From Clostridium rhizosphaerae (GTDB lineage: Bacteria; Bacillota; Clostridia; Clostridiales; Clostridiaceae), in contig NZ_JAESWC010000002.1 of assembly GCF_016765585.1 (NCBI RefSeq), positions 682,001-746,000 on the forward strand: 64,000 nt of DNA. The letters run 5' to 3'. This document shows positions 62,719-64,000 of the stretch, one piece after another. Numbering within the stretch: position 1 is the first letter of the stretch; each line of letters begins with the position of its first letter. The notes under the pieces were generated by a model. It made no database searches. It was not told the origin of the DNA and saw nothing but the letters and a program-made list of their open reading frames with translations. A program made the translations under genes and the position numbers.

Positions 62719-63987
62719 CTAAGCCTTTACTTCATTAGAACTGCTCACTTTATTTACAAGCCAGTTCTTTCCTTCAACAATCCTTGTAACCATCATAGCA
62801 CATACTGTGTTTCCTGTGGAGTTCAGAAGTGTAGCTGGCGCATCTATAATTGTGCTTATAACCGCAATTATAGGCAAAACTTCCGGTGGAAAACCATAGA
62901 CGCTTAATATAAGCATTTCACCAATCATTCCACCTCCAGGAATAGCTCCCATTACTGCACCAACTAAATATGATGCAAATATTATACCAACTATAGCACT
63001 TAAGCTTTTCATATCCTTTCCATATAATCCGAAAAGAAATGTAATCTTCATCACACCTCCAATTACGGAACCATCCTTATGAGTATTAGCCCCAAGCGGT
63101 ATAACAGTTTCTGATATGTCCTCTGGGACGCCCATTTTTTTTGTATATTCAAGATTTACAGGTATACAAGCTGCACTTGAGCATGTTGCTAAAGCAGTTA
63201 TAGACGGTGTTATGACATTTTTCCAGTAAACTGCTATTCCTTCTCTTCCACCTGCCAAAAATGCATATAAAGTTAATATTCCAAAATACAAAATTACTGA
63301 AAGCAGCAAATATAGAACAAAAACTCTTAAATAACCCTGCAATATCTGAGTTCCAAGCTGACCTATAACAGAAGCAAAATAGCAGCCAAGTCCAATTGGA
63401 GCATAATACATTATAATATCCACGAATTTCATCATAACTTCAGAGCCAGCTTTTAAAAATTTAGCAACCGGCTCAGCCTTTTCTTTTACCAAGGCTGTTG
63501 AAATTCCAAATAATAAAGAGAACACAATAAGCTGAAGCATATTCTTTCTTGAAAACACATTCATAAAATCTGATACAGTAAAAGTGTTAACTATCTGCTG
63601 AAGTACTCCTGCCTTTTCAGCCTTGGGTGCTTCACCAGCAGAAGCCATAAGCTTTTGTATTATTCCATGATCTATTCCCTTTGTAGGGTTTATCAAAACT
63701 GCTCCGATTACTCCAATAATTGCGGCTATTAAGGCTGTGGCAGTAAACACAATTATCACGCTTCCCATTATCTTCCCAAGCCTCTTCATACTTGCCATAT
63801 TAGCGATTGCAGAAGAAACACTGAAAAATACAAGAGGTACTATTATTGTAAACATTAAATTTAAAAACAAATTTCCAAAAGGCTCCAGCACTGCTGCTTT
63901 GGGTCCCATTACAGCTCCTGTAATTCCACCTAATAATACAGAGCCGAGTAAAATAATAGAAGATTTATAATTTTTTAATAAGCTCAT
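62719..63987 (-). CDS. Dicarboxylate/amino acid:cation symporter (SDF/DAACS family)
   Basis: 422 residues with about eight membrane helices and two re-entrant hairpins. The family serine-rich HP1 motif is TCSSAACIP (usual SSSAATLP), and the NMDGT motif that binds sodium and substrate in GltPh is replaced by HKDGS in PLGANTHKDGSVIGG. The rest (TIIVPLVFFSVSSAIANMASM) is typical. It takes up glutamate, aspartate, Ser/Thr or a C4-dicarboxylate; the altered motif leaves coupling ion and substrate open. GGAGGA precedes the ATG at the window edge. Confidence 0.9.
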   Translation of the reverse strand: MSLLKNYKSSIILLGSVLLGGITGAVMGPKAAVLEPFGNLFLNLMFTIIVPLVFFSVSSAIANMASMKRLGKIMGSVIIVFTATALIAAIIGVIGAVLINPTKGIDHGIIQKLMASAGEAPKAEKAGVLQQIVNTFTVSDFMNVFSRKNMLQLIVFSLLFGISTALVKEKAEPVAKFLKAGSEVMMKFVDIIMYYAPIGLGCYFASVIGQLGTQILQGYLRVFVLYLLLSVILYFGILTLYAFLAGGREGIAVYWKNVITPSITALATCSSAACIPVNLEYTKKMGVPEDISETVIPLGANTHKDGSVIGGVMKITFLFGLYGKDMKSLSAIVGIIFASYLVGAVMGAIPGGGMIGEMLILSVYGFPPEVLPIIAVISTIIDAPATLLNSTGNTVCAMMVTRIVEGKNWLVNKVSSSNEVKA

Positions 63988-64000
63988 CTTTTTCCTCCTA

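Noticed and set aside
1-64000. CRISPR array, tRNA, rRNA, insertion sequence or prophage
   Set aside because: I found no spaced direct repeats, no clover-leaf or rRNA sequence, and no transposase, integrase or phage structural proteins.

Overview
The window looks like chromosomal DNA from an endospore-forming, low-GC Clostridium-type Firmicute. The evidence is very AT-rich DNA, strong GGAGG-type ribosome binding sites, an alpha/beta SASP, two CotF-like spore coat proteins, two large AdhE proteins and several large secreted surface proteins. I see no rRNA, tRNA, CRISPR array, transposase, integrase or phage module, and most genes lie on the minus strand.

Layout. 1-1.7 kb: clpS-clpA (clpA cut by the left edge) and a short SASP-like gene. 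1.7-6.4 kb: a transglutaminase-like lipoprotein, then a three-gene operon of a 22-residue-repeat protein, a MoxR-type AAA+ ATPase and a metallopeptidase-like/VWA protein. 6.6-8.6 kb: a helical protein of unknown function, two coat proteins and a SASP. 8.8-13 kb: a MurA paralogue with Asp in place of the catalytic Cys, then a DEDDh exonuclease followed by a protein joining an SF1-helicase ATPase domain to a LexA-type self-cleaving protease domain. 13-15 kb: a possible structured leader RNA in front of an FAD oxidoreductase, and a CBS protein. 15-27 kb: two adhE paralogues around a DUF2334 deacetylase-like protein, DUF92, EcsC-like and DUF2512 membrane proteins, and a soluble chemotaxis-receptor/solute-binding-protein fusion.

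27-47 kb is dominated by exported proteins: an M4 metalloprotease, an LPXTG-anchored double 5'-nucleotidase, an Ig-like protein and a 2249-residue triple-module 5'-nucleotidase with a 1659-bp internal tandem duplication. Between them lie a collagen-like protein with its paralogue, a small zinc-ribbon gene and dbpA. 47-64 kb: topB, a plsY-like acyltransferase, an EamA transporter, a histidine phosphatase, a hybrid kinase with two kinase cores, an MBL-fold hydrolase, a VOC protein, a lactocepin-like S8 protease, nfo and a dicarboxylate/amino-acid symporter.

Functionally, the window combines fermentative ethanol formation (adhE, with probable Rex operators around one promoter), extracellular scavenging of peptides and nucleotides, sporulation, and DNA maintenance or damage processing. 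The strongest candidates for something undescribed are the exonuclease plus ATPase-LexA fusion pair, the 22-residue-repeat/MoxR/VWA operon, the soluble MCP-SBP fusion, and the gapless pair of aromatic-domain proteins. No database search was possible, so all novelty statements are inference.
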